DNA from: Sulfitobacter mediterraneus | Lineage (GTDB): Bacteria; Pseudomonadota; Alphaproteobacteria; Rhodobacterales; Rhodobacteraceae | Reading direction: 5' to 3' | DNA length: 64,000 nucleotides | Assembly (NCBI RefSeq): GCF_016801775.1 | Contig: NZ_CP069004.1 | Location: forward strand, 2,356,001-2,420,000 | Part shown: positions 9,194 to 17,426 of the stretch, piece after piece | How the letters are laid out: each line of letters opens with the position of its first letter | Numbering within the stretch: position 1 is the stretch's first letter | Translations under genes and position numbers: made by a program | Notes under the pieces: model-generated | What the model saw: the letters and a program-made list of their open reading frames with translations, nothing else | Told to the model about the DNA's origin: nothing | Database searches by the model: none

Positions 9194-10050
9194 ATCGCAG
9201 CCTTGCGCATCTCGTCAAGGTAGATTTCCCGCAGGCGCGGGGCCACACGCCCCGGCGTCCCATCGCCCAGCGCGACGCCATCGATCTCGACCACTGGCAT
9301 GACAAAGGCACTGGCCGAGGTGGTAAACGCCTCATCGGCCTGTTTCGCCTCGTCGATGGTGAAGTTGCGCTCTTCCACTTCCATCTGCGCCTCTCGGGCA
9401 AAACGCAAAACCGCCGCGCGGGTGATCCCGTGCAGAATGTCATGGCTCAGGGCGCGGGTGATGATCTTGTTGCCCTTCACGATATAGGCGTTGTTCGACG
9501 TGCCTTCGGTGACAAAGCCATCCTCGACCATCCAGGCATCATCACAACCTGCCTTCTTGGCCATCATCTTACCCATCGACGGATAAAGCAGCTGCACTGT
9601 CTTGATGTCGCGGCGACCCCAGCGAATGTCATCAATCGAAATAATCTTGGCACCACGCTTGGCCGCAGGACTATCCGCCAGACCCGGTTTGTTCTGCGTG
9701 AACAAAACAATGGTCGGTACCGTGGTTTCAGGGTCAGGGAAAGCAAAATCCCGATCGCCATCCGATCCGCGCGTGATCTGCAGATAGATCAAACCCTCGT
9801 CAATCTCGTTCAAACGCACCAATTCTCGGTGGACTTCAAGCAGATCCGCCTTGCTGATCGGGTTTTTCATCTCCAACTCGTTCAAGGATCGGCTCAGCCG
9901 CACCGCATGACCGTCAAAATCAATCAACTTACCATCCAGCACCGATGTCACCTCATAGACACCGTCCGCCATCAAAAAGCCGCGGTCAAAGATGGAAATG
10001 CTGGCTTCGGTCTCTGGCAGGTATTCGCCGTTTACATAAACTGTCCGCAT
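9190..10050 (-). CDS. dat: D-amino-acid transaminase (PLP fold IV)
   Basis: 286-aa class IV aminotransferase that interconverts D-alanine/2-oxoglutarate and D-glutamate/pyruvate. The D-AAT signature is present: N-terminal MRTVYVNGEYLPETEASISIFDRGFLMADGVYEV split here only by wording, the PLP-binding Lys in DIKTVQLL (about residue 146), and EGTSNNAYIV. It is the last gene of an operon with dgcA (6-bp gap) and dgcN. In this setting it probably feeds D-amino groups into D-glutamate, which the other two enzymes then convert; that assignment is inference. Confidence 0.88.
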   Translation of the reverse strand: MRTVYVNGEYLPETEASISIFDRGFLMADGVYEVTSVLDGKLIDFDGHAVRLSRSLNELEMKNPISKADLLEVHRELVRLNEIDEGLIYLQITRGSDGDRDFAFPDPETTVPTIVLFTQNKPGLADSPAAKRGAKIISIDDIRWGRRDIKTVQLLYPSMGKMMAKKAGCDDAWMVEDGFVTEGTSNNAYIVKGNKIITRALSHDILHGITRAAVLRFAREAQMEVEERNFTIDEAKQADEAFTTSASAFVMPVVEIDGVALGDGTPGRVAPRLREIYLDEMRKAAI

Positions 10051-10056
10051 GATGTC

Positions 10057-11022
10057 TTAGCCCCAAAGTCCGGCCACGGGCGGATGCACCCCGGCCTTGT
10101 CAAAAATCAAAGGTTCATCGCGGTCTTCGGCCAACAGAAGCGGGCCGTCAAGGTCTACAATCTTGGCCCCCTGCGCCACGAGGGTCGCGGGCGCCATGGC
10201 CAATGACGATCCAACCATGCAGCCAACCATCACATCATAGCCTTCGGCGCGGGCGGCATCCCGCAACGCCAAGGCCTCGGTCAACCCGCCGGTCTTGTCC
10301 AGTTTGATGTTCACCACGTCATATTTGCCCTTGAGTTTGGGCAGGCTGGCACGGTCATGGGCGCTTTCATCCGCGCAAACCGGCACGGGCCGGTCCAGCC
10401 CGATCAGCGCGTCATCCTCGCCGGCTGGCAGAGGCTGCTCCACCAGGGCCACACCAAGGCGCTGCAAATGCGGGGCCAGATCGGCATAAACTGCGGCGGA
10501 CCACCCCTCATTGGCATCCACGATGATGGTCGATTTGGGCGCACCGGCCCGTACGGCCTCAAGCCGGGGCATGTCATCGGGCGTGCCCAGCTTGATCTTC
10601 AACAAAGGCCGATGGGCATGTTTGGCCGCCTGCGCCTGCATCTCGGCAGGGCTGGCCAGTGACAGGGTATATGCAGTGATCTCTGGCCCCGGCTGCGCCA
10701 GTCCCGCCAATTGCCAAACCCGCTTGCCGGCTTGTTTGGCCTCAAGATCCCACAGCGCACAATCTACCGCATTGCGTGCCGCACCCGCTGGCAGCAGATC
10801 GTAAAGTGCCGCGCGGGTGATATCGCCAGGCAGCGCCTCGATCTCGGCGGTGACACTTTCCAAGGTTTCCCCATAGCGAGCGTAAGGCACACATTCGCCC
10901 CAGCCCGTGAGGCCTCCCGCATGCAAGCGCACAGTCAGAACCTTTGCCTCGGTCCGCGATCCGCGCGAGATGGTGAACACCTCCGCCAGCTTAAAGACGT
11001 CCCGCGTCACTTCGATGCGCAT
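10057..11022 (-). CDS. dgcA: N-acetyl-D-glutamate racemase DgcA (enolase superfamily; formerly dipeptide epimerase-like)
   Basis: 321 aa of the muconate-lactonizing subgroup of the enolase superfamily. Visible active-site elements: KIKLG (first catalytic Lys pair), IVDANEGW, VEQPLP and CADESAHD (Mg ligands Asp, Glu, Asp), VNIKLDKTGG (second catalytic Lys). By similarity alone it would be called L-Ala-D/L-Glu epimerase. Linkage to a DUF1611 DgcN gene matches the D-glutamate catabolic pathway described in marine bacteria, in which DgcA racemises N-acetyl-D-Glu to N-acetyl-L-Glu. The specific activity rests on context. Confidence 0.8.
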   Translation of the reverse strand: MRIEVTRDVFKLAEVFTISRGSRTEAKVLTVRLHAGGLTGWGECVPYARYGETLESVTAEIEALPGDITRAALYDLLPAGAARNAVDCALWDLEAKQAGKRVWQLAGLAQPGPEITAYTLSLASPAEMQAQAAKHAHRPLLKIKLGTPDDMPRLEAVRAGAPKSTIIVDANEGWSAAVYADLAPHLQRLGVALVEQPLPAGEDDALIGLDRPVPVCADESAHDRASLPKLKGKYDVVNIKLDKTGGLTEALALRDAARAEGYDVMVGCMVGSSLAMAPATLVAQGAKIVDLDGPLLLAEDRDEPLIFDKAGVHPPVAGLWG

Positions 11023-11079
11023 ACCGGCTCCTTCATTTGGCCAAAAAACTCAATCCCCCGCGCGGGGTTGGATGCAGAC

Positions 11080-12081
11080 TTACAATGCCTCCAGCGCTTC
11101 GGCCAGACGTGCCGCCCCGTGGCGGAACGGATCCACCGCAGGCAGGCCCATCTCCTCCTCCACTTTCGCAAGATAGGCGCTGGCCTCGTCTTCCGACATA
11201 TGTTGGGTATTGACGGAAATGCCCACGACCTTACAGGCCGGATTGGCCACTTTGGCCAAGGTCAACGCCATATCCGACACCGCTTGCATGGTCGGCAGCT
11301 GGTATTCCGGAAGGCCGCGCATGTGTTTGCGTGTGGGTTCGTGGCAAATGATCAAAGCGTCCGGTTGGCCGCCATGGATCAGCGCCATCGTGACGCCCGA
11401 ATAACTAACGTGGAACAGGCTGCCCTGCCCTTCAATGATATCCCAATGGTCCTCATCATTGTCAGGGGTCAGATATTCCACTGCACCGGCCATAAAATCG
11501 GCAATCACAGCATCCAGCGGCACACCTGATCCGGTGATCAGAATGCCGGTCTGGCCGGTGGCGCGGAAGGTGCTGTTCACACCGCGTTCCTGCAACGCTT
11601 CGTCCAGCGCGAGCGCCGTGTACATCTTTCCGACCGAACAATCGGTGCCAACCGCCAGCACCCGTTTGCCGCTGCGCTTGACCCCATTGGCAATCGGATA
11701 TTGAACGTTCGGCACCCGCACATCGTGCAGTGTGCAGCCGTTCACCTGAGAAGCGGCGACAAGATCGCCCTCGTCATGCAGCATGTTGTGCAGGCCGGAA
11801 GCCAGATCAAAACCCATGCCCAGCGCCTCGATCAGCACCTCTTTCCAGGCCTGAGAGATCACGCCGCCCCGGTTGGCCACACCGATCACCAGCGTTTTGG
11901 CGCCGGCCGCCTTGGCTTCTGCCAATGTCAGGTCTTTCAGACCGACATCCGCCTTGCAGCCATCCATGCGGAACTGGCCCACGGCATTTTCCGGCCGCCA
12001 GTCCTTGATGCCCTGCGCCACTTTCGCGGCAAGTTGGTCCGGTGCATCGCCGAGGAAAAGAAGATATGGTGTTTCGATCAT
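11080..12081 (-). CDS. dgcN: D-glutamate N-acetyltransferase DgcN (DUF1611 family)
   Basis: 333 aa of the DUF1611 family, with an N-terminal Rossmann-like domain and a P-loop-like segment GTDCSVGKMYTALAL near residues 145-160. Proteins of this family next to an enolase-superfamily racemase were identified as the D-Glu N-acetyltransferase DgcN in marine Proteobacteria. It would acetylate D-Glu with acetyl-CoA, and DgcA then inverts the product. First gene of the dgcN-dgcA-dat operon, 57 bp before dgcA. The LysR regulator seen in some clusters is not adjacent here. Family assignment is sure, activity inferred. Confidence 0.8.
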   Translation of the reverse strand: MIETPYLLFLGDAPDQLAAKVAQGIKDWRPENAVGQFRMDGCKADVGLKDLTLAEAKAAGAKTLVIGVANRGGVISQAWKEVLIEALGMGFDLASGLHNMLHDEGDLVAASQVNGCTLHDVRVPNVQYPIANGVKRSGKRVLAVGTDCSVGKMYTALALDEALQERGVNSTFRATGQTGILITGSGVPLDAVIADFMAGAVEYLTPDNDEDHWDIIEGQGSLFHVSYSGVTMALIHGGQPDALIICHEPTRKHMRGLPEYQLPTMQAVSDMALTLAKVANPACKVVGISVNTQHMSEDEASAYLAKVEEEMGLPAVDPFRHGAARLAEALEAL

Positions 12082-12128
12082 GGCGGTCTCCTAGCGTTGA
12101 GTTTCAGCACATATTGAAGCACGATTGC

Positions 12129-12143
12129 CGCAAATCCTTTGCG
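12129..12143. promoter_or_regulatory. Perfect CGCAAA-N3-TTTGCG inverted repeat
   Basis: Located in the 244-bp space between divergent dgcN and the malyl-CoA lyase gene, about 48 bp upstream of dgcN. The arms are perfect six-mers. The rest of the region carries further loose TGCGAA/TGCCGCAA words. Possibly an operator for either gene; the regulator is unknown. Confidence 0.4.
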
Positions 12144-12325
12144 ACTCTGCGGTCAAATTCAGAAACTGCGCGATAATCTCTCGCTCAATGAGATTCCGGC
12201 GCGATATTTTTGCATGCCGCAACTGCGAATGCTGCATGTGCGAAATCAGCCTTGCAGGCCGTGGCGCAATTTAATACCAGATAAACCCAGAGCAAACGCA
12301 ACAATATTACCGCAAGGAATCGCCC

Positions 12326-13282
12326 ATGTCTTTCCGCCTGCAACCTGCCGCCCCGGCCCGCCCGAACCGCTGCCAGCTTTTTGGCCCCGGATCCCGCCCG
12401 GCAATCTTTGAAAAAATGGCCAGTTCTGCTGCGGATGTCATCAACCTTGATCTTGAGGACAGTGTGGCACCTTCGGACAAAGAAAGCGCTCGCGCCAACG
12501 TGATTGCCGCCATCGGCGATCTCGACTGGGGCACCAAGACTCTTTCGGTGCGGATTAATGGCTTGGACACGCCATATTGGTATCGCGACGTTGTGGACCT
12601 GATGGAACAGGCTGGCGAACGGCTTGACCAGATTATGATCCCCAAAGTTGGCTGCGCGGCGGATATCTATGCGGTCGACGCATTGGTGACCGCGATCGAA
12701 GCGGCCAAAGGGCGCAGCAAACGGATCTCTTTTGAGGTGATCATCGAATCGGCCGCGGGCCTGGCCCATGTCGAAGAGATCGCGGCCAGCTCACCGCGCT
12801 TGCAGGCGATGAGCCTTGGCGCCGCCGATTTTGCTGCCTCGATGGGCATGCAGACGACCGGCATCGGCGGCACGCAGGAAAACTATTACATGCTGCGCGA
12901 CGGTGAAAAGCACTGGTCTGATCCATGGCATTGGGCACAGGCCGCGATTGTAGCCGCATGCCGGACCCATGGCGTGTTACCTGTAGACGGCCCGTTTGGC
13001 GATTTCTCCGATGACGAAGGCTTCCGCGCGCAGGCCCGCCGTTCAGCGACCTTGGGCATGGTTGGCAAATGGGCCATTCACCCAAAGCAGATCGGCATCG
13101 CCAACGAAGTGTTTACGCCATCCGAAGAAGCAGTGGCGGAAGCGCGGGAAATTCTGGCTGCGATGGAACAGGCCAAGGCAAACGGCGAGGGCGCGACGGT
13201 TTACAAAGGCCGGTTGGTCGACATCGCCAGCATCAAACAGGCCGAAGTTATCGTGCGTCAGTCCGAAATGATTGCAGGCTGA
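12326..13282 (+). CDS. mcl1: L-malyl-CoA/beta-methylmalyl-CoA lyase
   Basis: 318-aa HpcH/HpaI-CitE family lyase, same length as and closely resembling Mcl1 of Rhodobacter. It reversibly cleaves L-malyl-CoA to acetyl-CoA and glyoxylate and beta-methylmalyl-CoA to propionyl-CoA and glyoxylate, steps of the ethylmalonyl-CoA pathway. Key stretches: NLDLEDSVAPSDK, MIPKVGCAADIY, EVIIESAAGLAHVEEI (Mg-binding Glu), SLGAADFAASMG (Asp ligand) and GKWAIHPKQIGIANEVF. AAGGA precedes the start at good spacing. It is a single-gene unit ending at a strong terminator; acetyl-CoA metabolism links it functionally with the taurine route. Confidence 0.93.
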   Translation: MSFRLQPAAPARPNRCQLFGPGSRPAIFEKMASSAADVINLDLEDSVAPSDKESARANVIAAIGDLDWGTKTLSVRINGLDTPYWYRDVVDLMEQAGERLDQIMIPKVGCAADIYAVDALVTAIEAAKGRSKRISFEVIIESAAGLAHVEEIAASSPRLQAMSLGAADFAASMGMQTTGIGGTQENYYMLRDGEKHWSDPWHWAQAAIVAACRTHGVLPVDGPFGDFSDDEGFRAQARRSATLGMVGKWAIHPKQIGIANEVFTPSEEAVAEAREILAAMEQAKANGEGATVYKGRLVDIASIKQAEVIVRQSEMIAG

Positions 13283-13312
13283 TACATCGGATCGCCTGCG
13301 CGATCCGACCGG

Positions 13313-13337
13313 GGCGGGGCGTTGCCCCGCCTTTTTT
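13313..13337 (+). terminator. Rho-independent terminator of mcl1
   Basis: GGCGGGGC, three-base loop, GCCCCGCC, then six T residues, 30 bp after the mcl1 stop codon. Confidence 0.88.
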
Positions 13338-13431
13338 CATGCGTGGGTGATTTCGGCGGCTGATGATGGGACACGCGCCCCGGACCCGACGTCGCTACTG
13401 GGATTTCACACCTCCAGACCCACAGCATCCC

Positions 13432-13486
13432 TGGGGGTTTCACACCCCCAGACCCCCGTGCAGGTTTTCTGGCCAAATGAAGGGGG
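13432..13486 (+). repeat. Dispersed intergenic element, copy A
   Basis: A palindrome TGGGGG-N7-CCCCCA (13432-13450) is followed by GACCCCC and an A/T-rich box ending TTCTGGCCAAATGAAGGGG. The same layout, GC palindrome then C-run then a TATTT-like stretch and GGCCAAA-A/T-G, recurs at 25566-25614 and 47703-47749 on the other strand. An imperfect partial duplication of the TTTCACACC-CCAGACC word lies at 13404-13420. It abuts the 3' end of the Lrp-family gene. Confidence 0.65.
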
Positions 13487-13939
13487 TCAGGCGCGTTCGT
13501 CTTTGGGGGAGCCCATCACAACGTAAGATGTGATACCATTCACTTGCGGCAAAGCGCCCAGCATGTCGGTGTGAAAGCTCTTGTAAGCTTTGAGGTCCGC
13601 GCATTCTACGCGCAGCAGGTATTCAATTGTGCCGGTGATATTGTGGCATTCACGTACTTCTGGGGCATGCGAAATCGCACGCTCAAAGGCCTCTTGGCTC
13701 GCTTTGGAATGATCTTTGAGGCCGACGCCCACATAGGCCACAAACCCCGCCCCCAGCGCCGCCCGGTCCAGCACCGCACGGTAGCCGGTGATCACTCCGC
13801 GCTTTTCCAGATCCTGCACCCGGCGCAGGCAGGCAGAGGGCGACAGGCCCACCTTGTCAGCCAGTTCGATATTGCTGATCCGCCCATTGCGAGATAGCTC
13901 TTGCAATATCTGCTCGGAAATCCGGTCAAGAACCGCCAT
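13487..13939 (-). CDS. Lrp/AsnC family transcriptional regulator
   Basis: 150 aa from the ATG at 13939 (MAVLDRISEQILQELSRNGR); 43 upstream codons are not part of the family. The winged HTH is at residues 5-60 (SNIELADKVGLSPSACLRRVQDLEKRGVITGY) and the RAM ligand domain is at 70-140. It is divergent from a LysE-type amino-acid exporter with 73 bp between starts, a standard arrangement in which the Lrp protein activates the exporter in response to the exported amino acid. The particular amino acid cannot be told. Confidence 0.93.
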   Translation of the reverse strand: MAVLDRISEQILQELSRNGRISNIELADKVGLSPSACLRRVQDLEKRGVITGYRAVLDRAALGAGFVAYVGVGLKDHSKASQEAFERAISHAPEVRECHNITGTIEYLLRVECADLKAYKSFHTDMLGALPQVNGITSYVVMGSPKDERA

Positions 13940-14012
13940 ATATTGTCCAAATCTTGTAAAGAACCTCCAATTCACAATTACGCGGCGCGGAATATCTGTC
14001 AAACATTGCATC

Positions 14013-14612
14013 ATGAATCTTGATGTCATTCCCGCGCTTGCGCTTTTCGCCTTTGTCAGCTCCGCCACACCGGGGCCGAATAACCTGATGTTGATGGCCT
14101 CCGGTGCAAACTACGGGTTCTTGCGGACCATTCCGCATATGCTTGGGATTTCTGGTGGTTTCATGGTGTTGATGCTGTTGACCGGTATGGGGCTGGTGCA
14201 AATCTTTGACCTCTACCCGGTTAGCTACACCCTGCTGAAGATCGCCAGCGTCGCCTATATGGTTTATCTGGCGTGGAAGATTGCCAATGCCGCCCCGATC
14301 GAGAAACGATCCGCAGAAGGCCGCCCGATGACATTTCTGCAGGCGGCAGCCTTTCAATGGGTGAACCCGAAAGCCTGGGCCATGGCGCTGACCGCGATCA
14401 CCGTCTATGTGGCGGATCAGGGGGCGTTGATGCTGCTGGCGGCGGCGCTGTGTTTTTCCACCGTCAACCTGCCATCAGTCGGGGTCTGGACCATTCTGGG
14501 CCAGCAGATGGCGCGGTTTCTAACCAATCCGGGGCGGCTCAGGGCATTTAACTGGACCATGGCGGCCTTGCTCATTGCCTCGCTTTATCCTGTTCTGGGC
14601 CTTGGTGGGTGA
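14013..14612 (+). CDS. LysE/RhtB family amino-acid exporter
   Basis: 199 aa and about six membrane helices. The N-terminus MNLDVIPALALFAFVSSATPGPNNLMLMASGANYG carries the LysE/RhtB hallmark around TPGPNNLML, quoted here across its conserved part. The downstream AAAFQWVNPKAWAMAL is also typical. Start chosen at 14013, where the conserved N-terminus begins; the longer open frame runs back into the Lrp gene. Probably controlled by the divergent Lrp/AsnC regulator. Substrate unknown (homoserine/threonine or lysine class). Confidence 0.9.
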   Translation: MNLDVIPALALFAFVSSATPGPNNLMLMASGANYGFLRTIPHMLGISGGFMVLMLLTGMGLVQIFDLYPVSYTLLKIASVAYMVYLAWKIANAAPIEKRSAEGRPMTFLQAAAFQWVNPKAWAMALTAITVYVADQGALMLLAAALCFSTVNLPSVGVWTILGQQMARFLTNPGRLRAFNWTMAALLIASLYPVLGLGG

Positions 14613-14684
14613 TCAACGCACCGCGGCGCGTTGCAAATGCTCCAAATGCCCGCCATATATCATGGCAAACAGCCGGAGCACCCA

Positions 14685-15647
14685 ATGACCCAATATCTGG
14701 ATTTCGAAAAACCCTTGGCCGAGATTGAAGGCAAGGCGGAAGAACTGCGCGCATTGGCGCGGGCGAATGAAGAGATGGATATCACCGAAGAGGCCAAGGC
14801 GCTTGATGCAAAGGCCGCTGCTCTGCTGGAGGAACTCTACAGCGACCTGACCCCTTGGCGGAAATGCCAGGTGGCGCGGCACCCCGAGCGGCCCCATTGC
14901 AAAGACTACATAGAGGCGCTGTTCACAGAGTTCACGCCGTTGGCGGGAGACCGCAATTTTGCCGATGACCTGGCGGTGATGGGCGGGTTGGCGCGTTTCA
15001 ACGATCAGCCGGTGATGGTGATTGGTCACGAAAAGGGCAATGATACCAAGTCCCGGATTGAACGGAACTTCGGCATGGCCCGCCCCGAGGGCTATCGCAA
15101 AGCGGTGCGGCTCCTGGAGCTTGCGGGCCGCTTTGGCCTGCCTGTGGTGACACTGGTCGATACCCCCGGCGCCTATCCCGGCAAGGGTGCAGAGGAACGT
15201 GGGCAGTCAGAGGCGATTGCGCGCTCCACAGAGAAATGCCTGCAGATCGGCGTGCCACTGGTCAGCGTGATCATCGGCGAAGGCGGTTCTGGCGGCGCGG
15301 TGGCCTTTGCCACGGCAAACCGTGTCGCGATGTTGGAGCATTCGGTGTATTCCGTCATCACTCCCGAAGGTTGCGCCTCGATCCTGTGGAAAGACAGCGA
15401 GAAAATGCGCGAAGCGGCAGAGGCAATGCGGCTGACGGCCAAGGATCTCAAGAAGCTGGGCGTGACAGACCGGATCATTCCCGAACCCAAGGGCGGTGCC
15501 CATCGGGATGCCAAGAAGACCATCGAGGCCGTGCGCGGCGCCATCGCCGAAATGCTCAAAGAGCTAGAGGGCAAGGATGGCAAGGCGTTGATCGCGGACC
15601 GGCGGCGCAAGTATCTTGATATTGGCGGCAAGGGGCTGGCGGCTTGA
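14685..15647 (+). CDS. accA: Acetyl-CoA carboxylase carboxyltransferase subunit alpha
   Basis: 320 aa from the ATG at 14685 ([21 protein letters not shown]), with CCGGAG upstream. With AccD it transfers carboxyl from biotin-AccB to acetyl-CoA, making malonyl-CoA for fatty acid synthesis. Signatures: [54 protein letters not shown] and [16 protein letters not shown]. Monocistronic in appearance; accD and accBC are not nearby, as is common in this group. Confidence 0.97.
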   Translation: MTQYLDFEKPLAEIEGKAEELRALARANEEMDITEEAKALDAKAAALLEELYSDLTPWRKCQVARHPERPHCKDYIEALFTEFTPLAGDRNFADDLAVMGGLARFNDQPVMVIGHEKGNDTKSRIERNFGMARPEGYRKAVRLLELAGRFGLPVVTLVDTPGAYPGKGAEERGQSEAIARSTEKCLQIGVPLVSVIIGEGGSGGAVAFATANRVAMLEHSVYSVITPEGCASILWKDSEKMREAAEAMRLTAKDLKKLGVTDRIIPEPKGGAHRDAKKTIEAVRGAIAEMLKELEGKDGKALIADRRRKYLDIGGKGLAA

Positions 15648-15650
15648 TCG

Positions 15651-16106
15651 CTAGTCAAATTTGATCCGAAAGCGTGGTCCGATCCCGTCAAGCGGCTCAA
15701 ATCCGGCGGCCAGATAGATGCCCTGCGCGGTGACGTTATCTGGATGGGTGCCAACGGTCATATAGCGGCATCCTTGGTCCTTCGCTGCGGCAATACTGGC
15801 ATCAATCAGTTGCTTGCTCAGCCCAAGACCGCGTGCTTGCGGGCTGACAAACAGATGGTGCAGGTCCATGCCCCGCACACCGAATTGCAGCTGCGCCATT
15901 GGGCATAAAGCGGTATATCCCAGCAGCACCTTGCCTTGCTCGGCCACCAACACCGTCAGCCAAGGTGCGGCGCCCATCACATCACGTTCAAGGCTGGCGA
16001 GAGTCACGGCGGCGGTATCATCGTGATGCGCCGCGAGCCCCTTGATCATCTCAAGGACAGCCGGAAGATCGGGCGCGGCCACGGGTCTGATAGTGATGGA
16101 TGACAT
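15651..16106 (-). CDS. GNAT family N-acetyltransferase
   Basis: 151 aa. The acetyl-CoA binding motif A is clear at LHHLFVSPQARGLGLSKQLIDASIAAA, and the C-terminal NVTAQGIYLAAGFEPLDG is the usual motif B. Substrate unknown. Convergent with accA, only 3 bp between stop codons; AACA-type weak ribosome site. Confidence 0.88.
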   Translation of the reverse strand: MSSITIRPVAAPDLPAVLEMIKGLAAHHDDTAAVTLASLERDVMGAAPWLTVLVAEQGKVLLGYTALCPMAQLQFGVRGMDLHHLFVSPQARGLGLSKQLIDASIAAAKDQGCRYMTVGTHPDNVTAQGIYLAAGFEPLDGIGPRFRIKFD

Positions 16107-16417
16107 TTGTTGTTCCTAGGGGCAGCGCTGCACGGCACAAAGCCGCGCAAGGCGGCCAGTGTTCTGAAATTGCAAGGAAAGGGCCGCAACTAAATAGAGC
16201 GGCGATAATAAGCGATATGTCTGTGCGCGAGCATGGGCGCACCTTGCGCGATGGTGTGGCGGTGGTCAAGTGGGCGGATGAGCCGCCCATCCCCGAATTT
16301 GTGATCACACTTGAATTGAAACGGCTGTCGCGCATCCCCATATCAATAGATGAGGGAGCCACAGACCCCTTCTTTGCGTTCTGCGCTCCTTCTTTCGCCT
16401 GAGAAAAGGAGCATGTC
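16107..16417. other. 311-bp region with no supported gene
   Basis: Between the divergent GNAT gene and the small exported protein. A 61-codon frame at 16217-16402 (MSVREHGRTLRDG...) is open but lacks a Shine-Dalgarno and any family I know. An overlapping frame on the other strand is equally anonymous. It presumably holds the promoters of the two flanking genes. Confidence 0.5.
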
Positions 16418-16729
16418 ATGTACAAACGTATCCTCACCTCCGCCCTGCTGTTCGGGATGGTCGCAACGGGCCCTCCCGCTGCGGCAATGACCTGTGCGCC
16501 GCGTGTCGATCTGGTGGATCGGCTTAGCACGGAATTCAACGAAACACTGACCGCCACAGGCCTTCAGAATGCCCGCGCTTTGATTGAGGTCTGGTCCTCT
16601 GTGGGCGGCGATAGCTTTACCATATTGGTCAGCCATCCAAACGGGATCAGCTGCGTTGTGTCTGCCGGCAAATACTGGACAACCATCACGCCCGCACCTG
16701 CGCCCGACAAGGAAGGTGTTGCCGGTTAA
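16418..16729 (+). CDS. Small exported protein, function unknown
   Basis: 103 aa. A signal peptide is evident: MYKRILTSALLFGMVATGPPAAA followed by MTCAP. The mature part of ~80 residues has two cysteines (TCAPRVD and ISCVVSAGK) that could form a disulfide. An excellent ribosome site, AAAAGGAG, lies 6 nt upstream. I recognise the general pattern as a conserved small Rhodobacterales periplasmic protein but can name no domain. Its end overlaps the convergent GntR gene by 4 bp. Confidence 0.72.
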   Translation: MYKRILTSALLFGMVATGPPAAAMTCAPRVDLVDRLSTEFNETLTATGLQNARALIEVWSSVGGDSFTILVSHPNGISCVVSAGKYWTTITPAPAPDKEGVAG

Positions 16730-17376
16730 CTGGCCAGCATCCGCAAGCCCTGGGTCACATCGGATCGCACGGCAAGGCGCAAGCCCGGTTCATCCCCCGC
16801 CTTGAGCGCAGCAATGATCAACCGGTGGAATTGCGGTGGATCGGTGCGGCGCAGGCGGCCGTAAAGCGCCCGCATTGTTGGCCCCATCTGGAGCCAGACG
16901 GTCTCGGCCATCGCCAGCATCGCCGGTGCCTGTGCCCGCAGATAAAGCGTGCGGTGGAATTCCAGATTGGTGCGGATGTAGCTGACCGCGTCGCGGTGGG
17001 CGACGGCCTCAGATATGGCGTTATTGATGGTCTGCATCCGGTCAATCAGCGCCATATGCGCACGCGGCAATGCCCGGCTGGCCAGTTCGACCTCTATCAA
17101 GGCGCGCAGCGCGGCCAGCTCTTCGATCCGCTCATTGGACAGCTCCGGTGTGCTGATCCGGCCAGAGGTGGACATCGTCAAAGCGCCTTCTGCGACCAGC
17201 CTGCGCACGGCCTCACGGGCGGGCGTCATCGACACCTCGTATTCCTTGCCAATCCCCCTCAGGGTCAGCGGGTGACCGGGGGGCAAATCTCCGTGCATGA
17301 TCCGGCTGCGCAACCCGCGATACACGCGGTCATGAGCGGGCGAGGTTGCATCGGATGGACGGGCGGTCAGGGTCAT
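16726..17376 (-). CDS. GntR family (FadR/FCD subfamily) transcriptional regulator
   Basis: 216 aa. The N-terminal GntR winged helix is at residues 15-80 (VYRGLRSRIMHGDLPPGHPLTLRGIGKEYEVSMTPAREAVRRL broken into its usual blocks), and the all-helical FCD ligand domain follows (ALRALIEVELASRAL, NLEFHRTLYLRA). FCD regulators sense carboxylic acids and are usually repressors. A perfect 14-bp palindrome sits immediately before the start codon, suggesting autoregulation. No obvious metabolic target is adjacent. Confidence 0.9.
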   Translation of the reverse strand: MTLTARPSDATSPAHDRVYRGLRSRIMHGDLPPGHPLTLRGIGKEYEVSMTPAREAVRRLVAEGALTMSTSGRISTPELSNERIEELAALRALIEVELASRALPRAHMALIDRMQTINNAISEAVAHRDAVSYIRTNLEFHRTLYLRAQAPAMLAMAETVWLQMGPTMRALYGRLRRTDPPQFHRLIIAALKAGDEPGLRLAVRSDVTQGLRMLAS

Positions 17377-17381
17377 ATCTG

Positions 17382-17395
17382 TTTGTGATCACAAA
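17382..17395. promoter_or_regulatory. 14-bp perfect palindrome, putative GntR operator
   Basis: TTTGTGATCACAAA, self-complementary throughout, ends 5 bp before the GntR start codon (17376). It occupies the ribosome-binding region, which would give simple steric autorepression. Confidence 0.65.
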
Positions 17396-17426
17396 ACCGA
17401 GCACCGTCAAGTCCCGCTTGCCTGTT

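Noticed and set aside
16217..16402. 61-codon open frame upstream of the small exported protein gene
   Set aside because: No Shine-Dalgarno, no recognisable similarity, and overlapped by an equally open anonymous frame on the other strand; kept only as an unassigned region.
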